DNA of 19,503 bases from 2-01-FULL-39-28 sp964436165 (lineage in GTDB: Bacteria; Patescibacteriota; Minisyncoccia; 2-02-FULL-40-12; GWA2-44-9): NCBI GenBank assembly GCA_964436165.1, contig CAYTBY010000022.1:1-19503 (forward strand), given 5' to 3'. The notes under the pieces were generated by a model. That model saw only the letters and a list, made by a program, of their open reading frames with translations. It was not told where the DNA came from and did not search any database. This document shows, piece after piece, positions 1 through 6,064 of the stretch (the stretch's first letter is position 1; the number at the start of each line of letters is the position of its first letter). A program made the position numbers and the translations under genes.

Positions 1-48
1 GTAATAGGATATCTTGCCGATTTTGACAACGGTTTGTGGGAAGTATAA
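1..48 (+). CDS. C-terminal end of an upstream gene (partial)
   Basis: An open frame runs in from the left edge and ends at TAA 46-48, giving the last residues VIGYLADFDNGLWEV. An intrinsic terminator hairpin follows within 6 bases, which supports a real gene end. Too little is present to identify the protein. Confidence 0.45.
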   Translation, partial: VIGYLADFDNGLWEV

Positions 49-53
49 AAAAC

Positions 54-78
54 CGAGCGTGGAGCTCGATTTTTTTTG
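54..78. terminator. Bidirectional intrinsic terminator
   Basis: CGAGC (54-58) pairs with GCTCG (64-68) around a 5-base loop. On the plus strand it is followed by a run of T, and on the minus strand by GG and a T run. It can therefore end both the partial plus-strand gene and the convergent minus-strand gene whose stop codon is at 85-87. Confidence 0.7.
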
Positions 79-84
79 TTTAAG

Positions 85-438
85 TTATTTTGCCAGTTTC
101 TTTGCCCTATCTAAGCCTTTTGCCACGAGTTTCCATTGTTTCTTGAGTTCTTTGGCCATATCATCAACTTCGTTCTGAGCAACACCGGACATTTTGGAAT
201 ATTTAGCGGCGACTTGGTCAACGGCTTTGTAGTACATATCTTCTCCGACATCTCCGGCTTTTTCTAATTGTTCGAGGAGTTCTCCCTTGGCTTTAAGCAT
301 CCAGCTCTTTAATACAGTTTTTGTTTTGGTAGCTCTCTTGCCGGTTAAGAGATAGCTTCCCAAGGCGGCTCCCACCGCGGCGGCGGCCATTCCGGCCCCA
401 AGACCAACGGCCGTTGCAGTTCTTAATGGTTTAACCAT
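85..438 (-). CDS. YtxH-like small membrane-associated protein
   Basis: A 117-aa protein beginning MVKPLRTATAVGLGAG. It has one glycine/alanine-rich hydrophobic segment (about residues 9-32, small-residue zipper pattern) and then a Lys/Glu-rich amphipathic helical tail ending RAKKLAK. This is the layout of YtxH-like or gas-vesicle-GvpP-like general stress proteins, but no specific motif settles it. The frame stays open upstream to 501. Those 21 extra codons are made entirely of the AT-rich TTTGG/AATTTG filler repeat, so I place the start at ATG 438. No Shine-Dalgarno is visible. The gene converges on the plus-strand gene that ends at 48 and shares its terminator. The YtxH assignment is inference from architecture. 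Confidence 0.6.
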   Translation of the reverse strand: MVKPLRTATAVGLGAGMAAAAVGAALGSYLLTGKRATKTKTVLKSWMLKAKGELLEQLEKAGDVGEDMYYKAVDQVAAKYSKMSGVAQNEVDDMAKELKKQWKLVAKGLDRAKKLAK

Positions 439-572
439 AACTATGTAAGCACCAAGTACCAAACACCAAATTACAAACAATATCCAATATTCAAATTCCA
501 ATGACCGAAATTTTTTGGAATTTAGAATTTGTGATTTATTTGGGATTTGGAGGTTGAGATTTGGGATTTAAA
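439..572. repeat. AATTTGG-type filler repeat tract
   Basis: A degenerate tandem of 6-8 base units such as AATTTGG, TTTGGGA and CTTGGTG (minus-strand sense) fills the space upstream of the gene ending at 85 and extends its open frame artificially. Similar low-complexity tracts recur at 1636-1666, 14195-14281 and 15422-15475. Confidence 0.6.
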
Positions 573-605
573 GATGTATTTATAGTATATCTTTTTTATT
601 ACTCC

Positions 606-634
606 TTGCAATTGTTGACAAAGTTTATTAGAAT
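606..634 (+). promoter_or_regulatory. Sigma70-type promoter
   Basis: TTGCAA (606-611), a 17-base spacer and TAGAAT (629-634). The predicted start is near 641, about 33 bases before the ATG at 674. Confidence 0.45.
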
Positions 635-673
635 GATTTTGCGTAATTAGTTATTTTAAAAAGGGATTTCGCC

Positions 674-1069
674 ATGGCGTTTGCATCTATGCAGTTAAAT
701 AGGGTAGAAACAGCTAATTTTTTATGCGTCATATTGGCTATTGCCAAAGAAAAACTAAAGGACAAATTTCGTTTTAGAAACTATCAGCTTCAGGATATCC
801 TAAGTTCTAGTTCTGAAGCCAGGGAGTTATTTATTTTTTCAAATTCGGGATCACATCCGTTCAGTCCCGAACTCGAAGAAGCTTTAAGTGGTTTATCCAT
901 CTGTGGGTTTTTAAACCGTTACGATATCCAAGATCCATGCAAAGTAGTTATTCGTCCCGTTTGGCTTTCTTACGCTGATAGAGTTGCGCAAGGAATTTCT
1001 AAAAGAGACTTATTCACTGCAAAAAAAATTGCCGATCATATAGTTTCAAACTTACGTCCCGCCGGCTAA
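674..1069 (+). CDS. Hypothetical protein, 131 aa
   Basis: I do not recognise this protein. It is soluble, with no signal peptide or membrane segment. The N-terminal half is helical and basic (KEKLKDKFRFRNY), the middle is GSHPFSPELEEALSGL followed by a short strand-rich stretch, and the C-terminus is helical. ATG 674 is preceded by AAAAGGGA about 8 bases upstream, a weak Shine-Dalgarno; ATG 689 is the alternative start. It stands alone, with its own candidate promoter at 606-634 and a terminator whose stem overlaps the stop codon, so it looks like a monocistronic unit. Its own promoter and terminator are the main reason to call it real. Confidence 0.6.
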   Translation: MAFASMQLNRVETANFLCVILAIAKEKLKDKFRFRNYQLQDILSSSSEARELFIFSNSGSHPFSPELEEALSGLSICGFLNRYDIQDPCKVVIRPVWLSYADRVAQGISKRDLFTAKKIADHIVSNLRPAG

Positions 1070-1087
1070 TTACTAGTCGGTTTTTTT
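1062..1087 (+). terminator. Intrinsic terminator overlapping a stop codon
   Basis: CCGGCTA (1062-1068) pairs with TAGTCGG (1074-1080), one G-T wobble, with a 5-base loop and seven T. The TAA stop at 1067-1069 lies partly inside the left arm. Confidence 0.8.
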
Positions 1088-1104
1088 ATTTTTAATGTAT
1101 GGTA

Positions 1105-1110
1105 TATAAT
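1105..1110 (+). promoter_or_regulatory. -10 box placing the transcript start on the rsmE start codon
   Basis: TATAAT at 1105-1110 ends 8 bases before ATG 1119, so transcription should begin at or beside the start codon. The -35 position is a T-rich stretch belonging to the preceding terminator. No Shine-Dalgarno is present. This suggests a leaderless mRNA. Confidence 0.55.
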
Positions 1111-1118
1111 TATATTTT

Positions 1119-1823
1119 ATGAGAACCCATCATTTTATTGGCAACTTTAACCTTAAGACGGGGGAGATTAAAATATTGGAACCGGAGGTTGTTAACCAAA
1201 TAAAAAAAGTTTTACGCCTAAAAATCGGAGAGGCAGTTTTGTTATGTGATGGCAAGCTTAGTGAAGCCGAAGCCGTAATTGTTGAAATCAATAGAGATTT
1301 TATTCGTCTTAATGTCCAAAGGGTTTATAAAAATGATAACGAACCTGATAAGAATGTAATTTTGTATTGTGCGATTTTGAAAAAAGAAAATTTTGAACTA
1401 GTTGTCCAGAAAGCAACTGAAGTTGGGATTTTGGAGATAGTATCTTTAATTACAGCTCGGACAGTCAAGTTGGATATTCGTCAAGACCGTCTGGAAAAAA
1501 TAATCAAAGAAGCAGCTGAACAATCCGGCCGAGGCATTGTCCCAATTTTACATGAACCTATTAATTTTGAAAAAGCCGTTAGTAATACCGATAAAAATAA
1601 TATTAATTTTTTATTTGATTCTTCTGGGGCTGGCTTTGGAAATTGGAAATTGGAAATTGGAAATTGCGCCGTAGGCGTGTGGGTCGGTCCCGAAGGCGGT
1701 TGGCATCCCAACGAGCTGGAAATTGCTAAAAAATCAGGTTTTAAAATCATATCTCTAGGTAAAACCACGCTTCGAGCCGAAACCGCGGCCATAATCGGTT
1801 CTTATTTGGCTATCCACAGTTAA
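1119..1823 (+). CDS. rsmE: 16S rRNA (uracil(1498)-N(3))-methyltransferase RsmE
   Basis: A 234-aa SPOUT-class methyltransferase that methylates N3 of U1498 in helix 44 of 16S rRNA using S-adenosylmethionine. The N-terminal PUA-like part (about 1-70) opens MRTHHFIGNFNL. The SPOUT knot shows the family signature GPEGGWHPNE, followed by ISLGKTTLRAETAAI, the trefoil-knot SAM-binding loop. The mid-domain KATEVGI and EAAEQSGRGIVP motifs also fit. Length matches the family. An odd feature is that the segment just before GPEGGW is lengthened by in-frame heptamer repeats (1636-1666) encoding FGNWKLEIGN. The start is set by the -10 box 8 bases upstream, so the message is probably leaderless. Confidence 0.95.
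   Translation: MRTHHFIGNFNLKTGEIKILEPEVVNQIKKVLRLKIGEAVLLCDGKLSEAEAVIVEINRDFIRLNVQRVYKNDNEPDKNVILYCAILKKENFELVVQKATEVGILEIVSLITARTVKLDIRQDRLEKIIKEAAEQSGRGIVPILHEPINFEKAVSNTDKNNINFLFDSSGAGFGNWKLEIGNCAVGVWVGPEGGWHPNELEIAKKSGFKIISLGKTTLRAETAAIIGSYLAIHS
1636..1666 (+). repeat. In-frame TTGGAAA heptamer repeat inside rsmE
   Basis: Four perfect TTGGAAA units (1636-1663) plus TTG, in frame within rsmE and encoding GNWKLEIGN just before the SAM-binding GPEGGW loop. The unit matches the kind of filler found between genes in this window. Confidence 0.85.
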
Positions 1824-1826
1824 TAA

Positions 1827-1856
1827 TTGCTGTGGGTCTTGTTCTTAAAGTATAAT
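1827..1856 (+). promoter_or_regulatory. Promoter of the secreted coiled-coil protein
   Basis: TTGCTG (1827-1832), an 18-base spacer and TATAAT (1851-1856). ATG 1863 begins 6 bases after the -10 box, so the message is predicted to be leaderless. Confidence 0.5.
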
Positions 1857-1862
1857 ATATAC

Positions 1863-2609
1863 ATGAGTAAAATATTTAAGATTTCAACCGTTTCAATAGC
1901 TGGACTTAGTCTGGCCTTGTCAGTTTTTGCCCAGGGTCCGACACCAACACCCCTCAGGCAACAGATCAGAGATACTATGCGCGAAGGAATGACCGAAATA
2001 AAAGAAATGAGGCGGGAGGGCATGGAAGCAATGATGGAGGCCAGAGAAGAATCAGTTGATAAAATGCGGGAAGTGAGAGATGATCTTAAAACTCGGATTG
2101 ATGCCAAGCGGGCGGAGTTGAAAACTCGTTTACAAAGAATTAAAGATGAACGCAAACGGCAAGTAGTTGAAAAGATAGATCGGAGTCTAGACGCTTTAAA
2201 TAAAAGAATGACCGATCACTTTATGAAGATGCTTGATAAACTGGAAGATATTTTAGCCAGAATTAGCGAGAGAGCAGATAGAGCCGAAAGCGGTGGAACA
2301 GACGTTTCCTCGGTTGATGCTGCCATTATTGCCGCCCAAGAAGCTATCAGAACCGCCAGAACAGCCGTTGAAGCTCAGGCGGCCAAAACATATAACCTTG
2401 CTGTTAACACTGAAGCCGGATTAAGATCAGATGTTGGTAAAGCTCGTCAAGCACTGCATGCTGATTTAAAGGCTCTTTTTGAAACAGTAAAAAAGGCTAA
2501 GAATGCTGTTCATGAAGCAGCCCGTGCTTTTGCGGAAGCTCATGGAAGAGATTTGCCAAGTCCGAGTCCAACAGTTTTGCCAAGTCCAACTCCAACCCCA
2601 ACTCCTTAA
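1863..2609 (+). CDS. Secreted coiled-coil protein with proline-rich tail
   Basis: A 248-aa protein. Residues 1-24 form a signal peptide (KIFKISTV, a hydrophobic core, then a cut near VFAQ). Residues 25-34 are Thr/Pro-rich (GPTPTPLRQQ). About 35-145 is a long charged coiled coil rich in Arg, Glu and Met. About 150-235 is Ala-rich helical. The C-terminus is a repeated PSPTP tail. No catalytic motif is visible; a structural or cell-surface role is inferred. The frame could start at 1827, but the -10 box at 1851-1856 excludes that, and ATG 1863 gives a clean signal peptide. The single-helix protein that starts 17 bases downstream probably shares the transcript. I know no family name for it. Confidence 0.8.
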   Translation: MSKIFKISTVSIAGLSLALSVFAQGPTPTPLRQQIRDTMREGMTEIKEMRREGMEAMMEAREESVDKMREVRDDLKTRIDAKRAELKTRLQRIKDERKRQVVEKIDRSLDALNKRMTDHFMKMLDKLEDILARISERADRAESGGTDVSSVDAAIIAAQEAIRTARTAVEAQAAKTYNLAVNTEAGLRSDVGKARQALHADLKALFETVKKAKNAVHEAARAFAEAHGRDLPSPSPTVLPSPTPTPTP

Positions 2610-2626
2610 ATTTAAAACACTAAAAA

Positions 2627-2926
2627 ATGGACGAAATTAATCAAATACAAAATCCTAATATCTCTCCGATGCCTTCAATGCCCCAAGTGACGGTTAAGAA
2701 GGGTAATTATTGGTTTTGGATAGTAGTAGCCATTATTCTAGTAGTCGGTGGCTTAGTCTGGTGGTACGTAGGACAGATGGCCGTTGATGCTCCAATTGTT
2801 GGACAGCCCCAGATAAATAAAGAGGCGAGAGAAGATATGATGATAAGTAATGATATTCAAGCAGTTGATCCCGGTAATCTTGATAAAGAATTTATGGAGA
2901 TAGATAAAGATTTGAATAGTTTATAA
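2627..2926 (+). CDS. Single-span membrane protein, 99 aa
   Basis: A small protein with an Asn/Pro/Met-rich cytoplasmic N-terminus (about 1-22), one strong transmembrane helix (about 29-50, WFWIVVAIILVVGG) and an acidic tail outside (DPGNLDKEFMEIDKDLNSL). It starts 17 bases after the preceding secreted coiled-coil gene with no promoter between them, so the two are probably co-transcribed and both act in the envelope. No Shine-Dalgarno is visible. No family was recognised. Confidence 0.75.
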   Translation: MDEINQIQNPNISPMPSMPQVTVKKGNYWFWIVVAIILVVGGLVWWYVGQMAVDAPIVGQPQINKEAREDMMISNDIQAVDPGNLDKEFMEIDKDLNSL

Positions 2927-2952
2927 ATTCATTGGCTACATAAGCGGGGCTT

Positions 2953-2982
2953 ATCCCCACGCTCACTTGTGGGTGTGGGGAT
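2953..2982. other. Strong 14-bp hairpin between operons
   Basis: ATCCCCACGCTCAC pairs with GTGGGTGTGGGGAT (two G-T wobbles) around TT. It lies 27 bases after the stop of the 99-aa membrane protein and just upstream of the TrmB-type gene. It could be a terminator with a weak T tail, or a binding site near the regulator promoter. Confidence 0.6.
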
Positions 2983-3010
2983 TTACTAATTTAGTATTTT
3001 GTGGTATAAT
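2982..3010 (+). promoter_or_regulatory. Promoter of the TrmB-family gene
   Basis: TTTACT (2982-2987), a 17-base spacer and an extended TGG-TATAAT (3005-3010). The -10 box abuts ATG 3011, and the expected transcript start is about 3017, exactly a GTG in the same frame. Confidence 0.6.
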
Positions 3011-3763
3011 ATGAGTGTGTTAAATCAACTCAAAAGCATGGGTTTATCGGATAATGAAGCCAAAGTGTATTTGGCTATGCTTGAGCTTGGTCCGGCAACG
3101 GTTCTTGAAATCTCTGCCAAAGCCGGTGTAAATCGTCCCACGACTTATGTCCAGATAGAGTCGCTCAAAAAGATAGGTCTTGTCAGCACTCAAACTAAGG
3201 GCAAGAAACAACTATTTATTGCCGAATCACCGGAACAACTTGATTTCATGATCGATAGACAGAAAAGCGAACTTGATCAGAAGAAAGAAGAACTTCAAAA
3301 ACTTTTGCCTGAGCTAACTAACCTTTTTAATTTATCAGATTCAAAACCCCAAGTCAGATTTTTTGAAGGCAGAGAGGGTTTACTAAAAATGCACAGCGAA
3401 CTTTTAAGAACCGACGTAAAGGAGGTTGTCAGCTTCACTTCGGCCGATGGTCTACTAAAAACTTTTCCTGACTATCCCAAAATCCTTTCTTCTAGGCGTG
3501 TTCAAAAGGGAATCAAATCAAGGTTAATTTATACGAATAAAGGCGAACCGGTATTAAAAAAACATGATGACAATATGTTGCGTGAAACTAAATATGTTTC
3601 ACCGGATAAATTTCCTTTTAAATCTGACGTAGCTATTTACGGCGATAATATCAGCATAAGCGCCTTTGAAGGAAAAGTCGTCGGAGTTATTATAACGCAC
3701 AAAGAGTTAGCCGATTCATTTAGGGCTTTATTTAATCTTCTCTGGGAATCTTTGGGTGAATAA
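3011..3763 (+). CDS. TrmB-family transcriptional regulator
   Basis: A 250-aa regulator. The N-terminal winged helix (about residues 5-75) carries LKSMGLSDNEAKVYLAMLEL, then EISAKAGVNRPTTYVQIESL as the recognition helix region, which is typical of TrmB. A coiled-coil linker follows (about 80-105, DRQKSELDQKKEELQKLL). The C-terminal domain (about 110-250) resembles the phospholipase-D-like effector domain of TrmB proteins (VRFFEGREGLLKMHSELL). Such proteins usually sense sugars or other metabolites; the ligand here is unknown. The -10 box ends at 3010, so a leaderless message would start at GTG 3017 (third codon) rather than ATG 3011. The gene ends into the terminator of the convergent minus-strand RNA. 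Confidence 0.85.
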   Translation: MSVLNQLKSMGLSDNEAKVYLAMLELGPATVLEISAKAGVNRPTTYVQIESLKKIGLVSTQTKGKKQLFIAESPEQLDFMIDRQKSELDQKKEELQKLLPELTNLFNLSDSKPQVRFFEGREGLLKMHSELLRTDVKEVVSFTSADGLLKTFPDYPKILSSRRVQKGIKSRLIYTNKGEPVLKKHDDNMLRETKYVSPDKFPFKSDVAIYGDNISISAFEGKVVGVIITHKELADSFRALFNLLWESLGE

Positions 3764-3799
3764 AAAAAGGCCCCAGTCTGCCGTTGCATTAACCGGGGC
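3764..3799 (-). terminator. Intrinsic terminator of the noncoding RNA
   Basis: On the minus strand GCCCCGGT pairs with ACTGGGGC (one wobble) with a 14-base loop, followed by C and a run of seven T. The T run abuts the TAA of the convergent TrmB-family gene. Confidence 0.8.
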
Positions 3800-4093
3800 T
3801 CTTGAGCAATGGGTCATCCACCCAACTTTATTTTTTACCACTCTTATCGCCGACTGACCGGACTGACAAACCAACGGTCGTTTCGTTTGGGGATAACTTA
3901 TTAAATACCCATCTCGTCCTCCTGTCTTACAGGAGGTAAGTGGGTTCTGTCGTCTTGCAACCTTCTCTTCTTGCCCGACTGATCATATAGAAAATTGGGC
4001 TTTTCAGAGTGGGGTTTAGACAACTGTGCTTCCTCCTGCGGTGTTTTGGGGCGTTGTTGCCCCAGTATGCCGGGCCTTTCGTTATCCCAGCAT
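3764..4093 (-). ncRNA. Unidentified structured noncoding RNA, about 330 nt
   Basis: A transcription unit without a convincing protein: consensus promoter at 4100-4128 and intrinsic terminator at 3764-3799 on the minus strand. Read 5' to 3', clear hairpins are ATGCTGGG with CCCGGCAT, GGGGC with GCCCC, the domain-closing GTTGTCT with AGACGAC, CCTCCTG with CAGGAGG (nested in ACCCA/TGGGT), CAAAC with GTTTG, and TGGGT with ACCCA. The block ACGACAGAACCC resembles the 3' conserved region of RNase P RNA, but the matching 5' GAGGAAAGTCC box is absent and the block is mid-molecule. It is not recognisable as tmRNA, SRP RNA or 6S. One hairpin exposes CCTCCT and AGGAGG, complementary to each other and equal to anti-Shine-Dalgarno and Shine-Dalgarno sequences. 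The transcript start is inferred from the -10 box. Confidence 0.65.
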
Positions 4094-4099
4094 GGTGTC

Positions 4100-4128
4100 A
4101 TTATAATCTATATTACTATTTTTGTCAA
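4100..4128 (-). promoter_or_regulatory. Consensus sigma70 promoter
   Basis: On the minus strand TTGACA (4128-4123), a 17-base spacer and TATAAT (4105-4100), a perfect match to consensus. The predicted start is near 4093. It drives the noncoding RNA. Confidence 0.85.
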
Positions 4129-4223
4129 GTCAGCGAGACATTTTTATAATTGTTTTGATTTTTTTTAAAAATTTTAAATTAGAGAAATGTCATTAATTCG
4201 GGACATTAGACGTAGTTAGGTAA

Positions 4224-4246
4224 GCCTTATTTTAAGGCACTTTTTT
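4224..4246 (+). terminator. Possible intrinsic terminator in an AT-rich gap
   Basis: GCCTTA (4224-4229) pairs with TAAGGC (4233-4238) and is followed by AC and six T. It lies upstream of the promoter at 4278 with no gene ending before it. It could end a very short transcript or insulate the downstream unit. The rest of 4129-4277 is AT-rich with nothing else I can support. Confidence 0.4.
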
Positions 4247-4277
4247 GCATATTTTATTAAAAAATGTCAATAAACAC

Positions 4278-4306
4278 TTGACAGATTTTAAGTTCGGGTG
4301 TATAAT
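4278..4306 (+). promoter_or_regulatory. Consensus sigma70 promoter of the GC-rich island
   Basis: TTGACA (4278-4283), a 17-base spacer and TATAAT (4301-4306), all consensus. The predicted start is near 4313. It precedes about 540 bases of folded sequence and then the small zinc-protein gene. Confidence 0.85.
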
Positions 4307-4312
4307 GCAGCG

Positions 4313-4840
4313 GAAGATAAAGTTAGAGCGGATCAGTTCAGGTATCGGGCTTAAGCCGTCTAGATAATAATCACGGCTCCCATCCAACTGATCTGGCTTT
4401 AATAAAAAGTAGGAGACCCCAATATCCGCCAGCCGGCGGACGGCCAAGGTCGGGACCAGCTTAGCTGGCCGGGGGCCTCTTTCCAGACCGGAATGTGCGG
4501 ACGGTACAGGCGGAGGGCGAGAAGTCGAGATGGTTTCAAAACCATCTCGTAATATAATCTCGTCCTGTGCAGTCGGCGCGCATGCCGGCCTAGAAAGGGG
4601 AAAGTTCTTTCAAACCAGGCCAGCTCAGCCGATACAGGCTAAAGGTTGCGGGCCTATGATCGCAACCACCATCTCTAGGATGAGCATGTTCATTGCTCCC
4701 GACGGGACGGTGTACTTGAGCCGACAGCAATGGCTCGAGTACGTCCGAAACCGCTAAGGCGGACCGGACTGGGCCCTGCCCACAATAGCAGGTTGTCAAC
4801 GGGGTGGAGGCGTAAAAGAAAACCCCCGTCAGATTATTGA
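4313..4840 (+). ncRNA. Long structured RNA or leader of the GC-rich island
   Basis: Between the promoter and the Shine-Dalgarno at 4840-4846 nearly every segment can fold: GATCAGTT (4331-4338) with AACTGATC (4386-4393) enclosing AGCCGT/ACGGCT (4354-4359, 4373-4378); TCCGCC/GGCGGA (4425-4440); CCAGC/GCTGG (4456-4468); an 11-bp stem, CGAGATGGTTT (4526-4536) with its complement at 4539-4549; a GGCCT/AGGCC stem near 4585-4625; and ACGGGG/CCCCGT (4799-4829) just before the Shine-Dalgarno. It is either a very long 5' leader or an independent structured RNA. It matches no riboswitch or housekeeping RNA that I know. A short open frame (4656-4757) lies inside it. Confidence 0.45.
4656..4757 (+). CDS. 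Possible small protein, 33 aa or shorter
   Basis: The frame encodes MIATTISRMSMFIAPDGTVY and continues LSRQQWLEYVRNR. The C-terminal 23 residues starting at ATG 4686 (MFIAPDGTVYLSRQQWLEY) read like a real small protein, and AGGA sits 5 bases before that ATG. The upstream ATG 4656 lies in the loop of a GGTTGCG/CGCAACC hairpin, so its initiation could be structure-controlled. It may equally be chance coding inside a structured RNA. Confidence 0.3.
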   Translation: MIATTISRMSMFIAPDGTVYLSRQQWLEYVRNR

Positions 4841-4851
4841 AGGAGGCCAGA

Positions 4852-5244
4852 ATGATGAAGTGTACATTCCCTGGGTGCAAGAAGACCGACCTGGCTCTGG
4901 GCCAAGCGAGGGTGCCGGCTGTCTCAGCTATTCGAGCGGTGATCGGAAAGCCGGTGGCAGTGGCAGACCTGACTGCCTGGATCTTGTGCGGGCGTCATGC
5001 CAACTTGGTCCAGCGGGAATTTGCCAAGAAGGAAGAGGGCCAGACGTTCTCATACGTCGGGACTGTGGCGCTTCTCGAGCGTCGCGAGGAAGAGCGGAAA
5101 GCCGCTCAGGCCTACTCTCTTCGTCTGCGTGCCCAAACGCAGATGGGCAAAGCCATTGCTAAGGCCCTTGCTCCCGCAAGTGCCGGATCGCCGAGTTCCA
5201 ACTCGGCCCAGCCGAGTCAAACTCGGCAACCCAATCCAGAGTGA
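4852..5244 (+). CDS. Small putative zinc-binding protein, 130 aa
   Basis: The N-terminal half carries CTFPGC (Cys4, Cys9) and WILCGRHA (Cys46, His49), a Cys-Cys-Cys-His set consistent with one structural zinc site. An Arg/Lys/Glu-rich helix follows (about 55-105), then a disordered Ser/Pro/Gln-rich tail. The function is unknown; nucleic-acid binding is a guess. AAGGAGG at 4840-4846 is 5 bases before ATG 4852 and 8 bases before ATG 4855, so either may be used. The gene is visibly GC-richer than the housekeeping genes and opens the island of strongly Shine-Dalgarno-led small genes. A CCCAAT/ATTGGG hairpin spans its stop codon. Confidence 0.7.
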   Translation: MMKCTFPGCKKTDLALGQARVPAVSAIRAVIGKPVAVADLTAWILCGRHANLVQREFAKKEEGQTFSYVGTVALLERREEERKAAQAYSLRLRAQTQMGKAIAKALAPASAGSPSSNSAQPSQTRQPNPE

Positions 5245-5579
5245 TTGGGCTTCCACCAAAGTTTTCATTATACCCAAGTTGTTATGATACGCCATAACAT
5301 ACAACATCAAATGAAGATTTTGGTGGGAATCGGTAGTTTAAATCGAATAGAACGCCGGTATACGGAAGTGTAGGGGAAGTAGGAAACCTTCCCGATTCCC
5401 TAGTTTGAATAATCGGGTCATTAGGCCGGTGCAGCGGCCAGAAGACCATGGATAACTTGCCCGCCTTAGGCGGGAACCGGGTCGCAATGCGAGTGGCTAA
5501 ATCGGACTCACTAGGAGGTGGCCAACACTTGCTATGCCAAAGATCCGGACTGCACACGTTTTTTCAAAAAGGAGACAAG
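5245..5579 (+). other. Structured intergenic leader before the 150-aa gene
   Basis: There is no convincing long gene in these 335 bases, but there are several stems: GTTATG/CATAAC (5281-5298), the nested GGGAATCGG (5325-5333) with CCGATTCCC (5392-5400), GGCCG/CGGCC (5424-5439), and CCCGCC/GGCGGG with a TTA loop (5460-5474). A full-strength AGGAGGTG lies at 5513-5520, upstream of TTG 5529 and ATG 5534, while the gene itself has its own Shine-Dalgarno near 5569. It is probably a folded 5' region controlling translation. I see no consensus promoter. Confidence 0.45.
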
Positions 5580-6032
5580 ATGCGTAAGGACATGGCGAAG
5601 GTGGTGACTGAAAAGCCGCGGTACGGTCACGCCAATCGGAGCAAGAAAACCGGATTGCGGATTCGGCGATACAATAACGAGGATAATCTGGACAATCAGC
5701 CGAAAAGGATTTCGTCTTCCCGCCATCGGCAACATGGATGGCTTGGAAAGGAGTTTTCCGATCGGCTCGGCCCATTGAAGAGATTCCTTCGGAGCCGAGT
5801 AGGTCAACACTGGGACAAGGTTTACAGCGAACTGTCTCAGTCGTTGGACAAGCGGAGTTTGACGGGTCTTCACATTTGGGACCATGTTTGGATCGAGGTG
5901 GAGAGAGACTGCGTCATCGAGAATGGCAAGGTTTTTCGCAAAGAAGCCCACTTTGGCCGGAGACGAGAAATCAAGGGTCTCTACATCCATCCCAAGACTG
6001 GAGTTCTGTGCTTGGCCGGGCGGCGCAAGTAA
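5580..6032 (+). CDS. Uncharacterised conserved protein, 150 aa
   Basis: It begins MRKDMAKVVTEKPRYG and contains SRVGQHWDKVYSEL, a His/Trp-rich HIWDHVWIEVE segment and LYIHPKTGVL near the end. This pattern (start M-R-x-D-M-x-K-V, then VGxxWDKVYxE, then YxxPxTGxL) matches, from memory, an uncharacterised family common in Planctomycetes and scattered elsewhere; the function is unknown. It is soluble and strongly basic. AAAAAGGAGA about 5-12 bases before ATG 5580 is a good Shine-Dalgarno, and the family start supports this ATG. An in-frame TTG at 5529 with its own AGGAGGTG could give a 17-residue longer form. The composition is GC-rich like its island neighbours, so lateral acquisition is plausible. 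Confidence 0.75.
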   Translation: MRKDMAKVVTEKPRYGHANRSKKTGLRIRRYNNEDNLDNQPKRISSSRHRQHGWLGKEFSDRLGPLKRFLRSRVGQHWDKVYSELSQSLDKRSLTGLHIWDHVWIEVERDCVIENGKVFRKEAHFGRRREIKGLYIHPKTGVLCLAGRRK

Positions 6033-6064
6033 TTTTGTTTAAATTTTGCTATACTGGAGGAATC

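Noticed and set aside
1820..2155. 111-codon frame on the minus strand
   Set aside because: Shadow of the secreted coiled-coil gene, which has a signal peptide, promoter and good composition.
3800..3830. T-box antiterminator (GGGTGG-xx-ACC on the minus strand)
   Set aside because: Only a partial match to the T-box, no specifier region, and no downstream gene on the same strand.
3764..4093. RNase P RNA (rnpB)
   Set aside because: ACGACAGAACCC is a tempting match, but the GAGGAAAGTCC box, a 5'-3' closing helix and the correct order of conserved regions are missing.
3901..4101. 66-codon open frame on the minus strand within the noncoding RNA
   Set aside because: Its ATG overlaps the -10 box, so it would not be in the transcript. 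The product is Pro/Gln/Lys-rich without domain features, and the region is better explained by base-paired RNA.
4122..4246. Short plus-strand RNA from TTGTCA-17-TATAAT (4122-4150) to the terminator at 4224
   Set aside because: The boxes fall in very AT-rich DNA and the -35 is just the other face of the minus-strand promoter. There is too little to support an RNA gene.
5448..5579. 44-codon N-terminal extension of the 150-aa protein
   Set aside because: It runs through strong stem-loops and is not protein-like. The family start and the Shine-Dalgarno favour ATG 5580.
5532..5990. 152-codon minus-strand frame opposite the 150-aa gene
   Set aside because: No ribosome site or promoter, and the plus-strand gene has family motifs; it is a composition shadow of GC-rich DNA.
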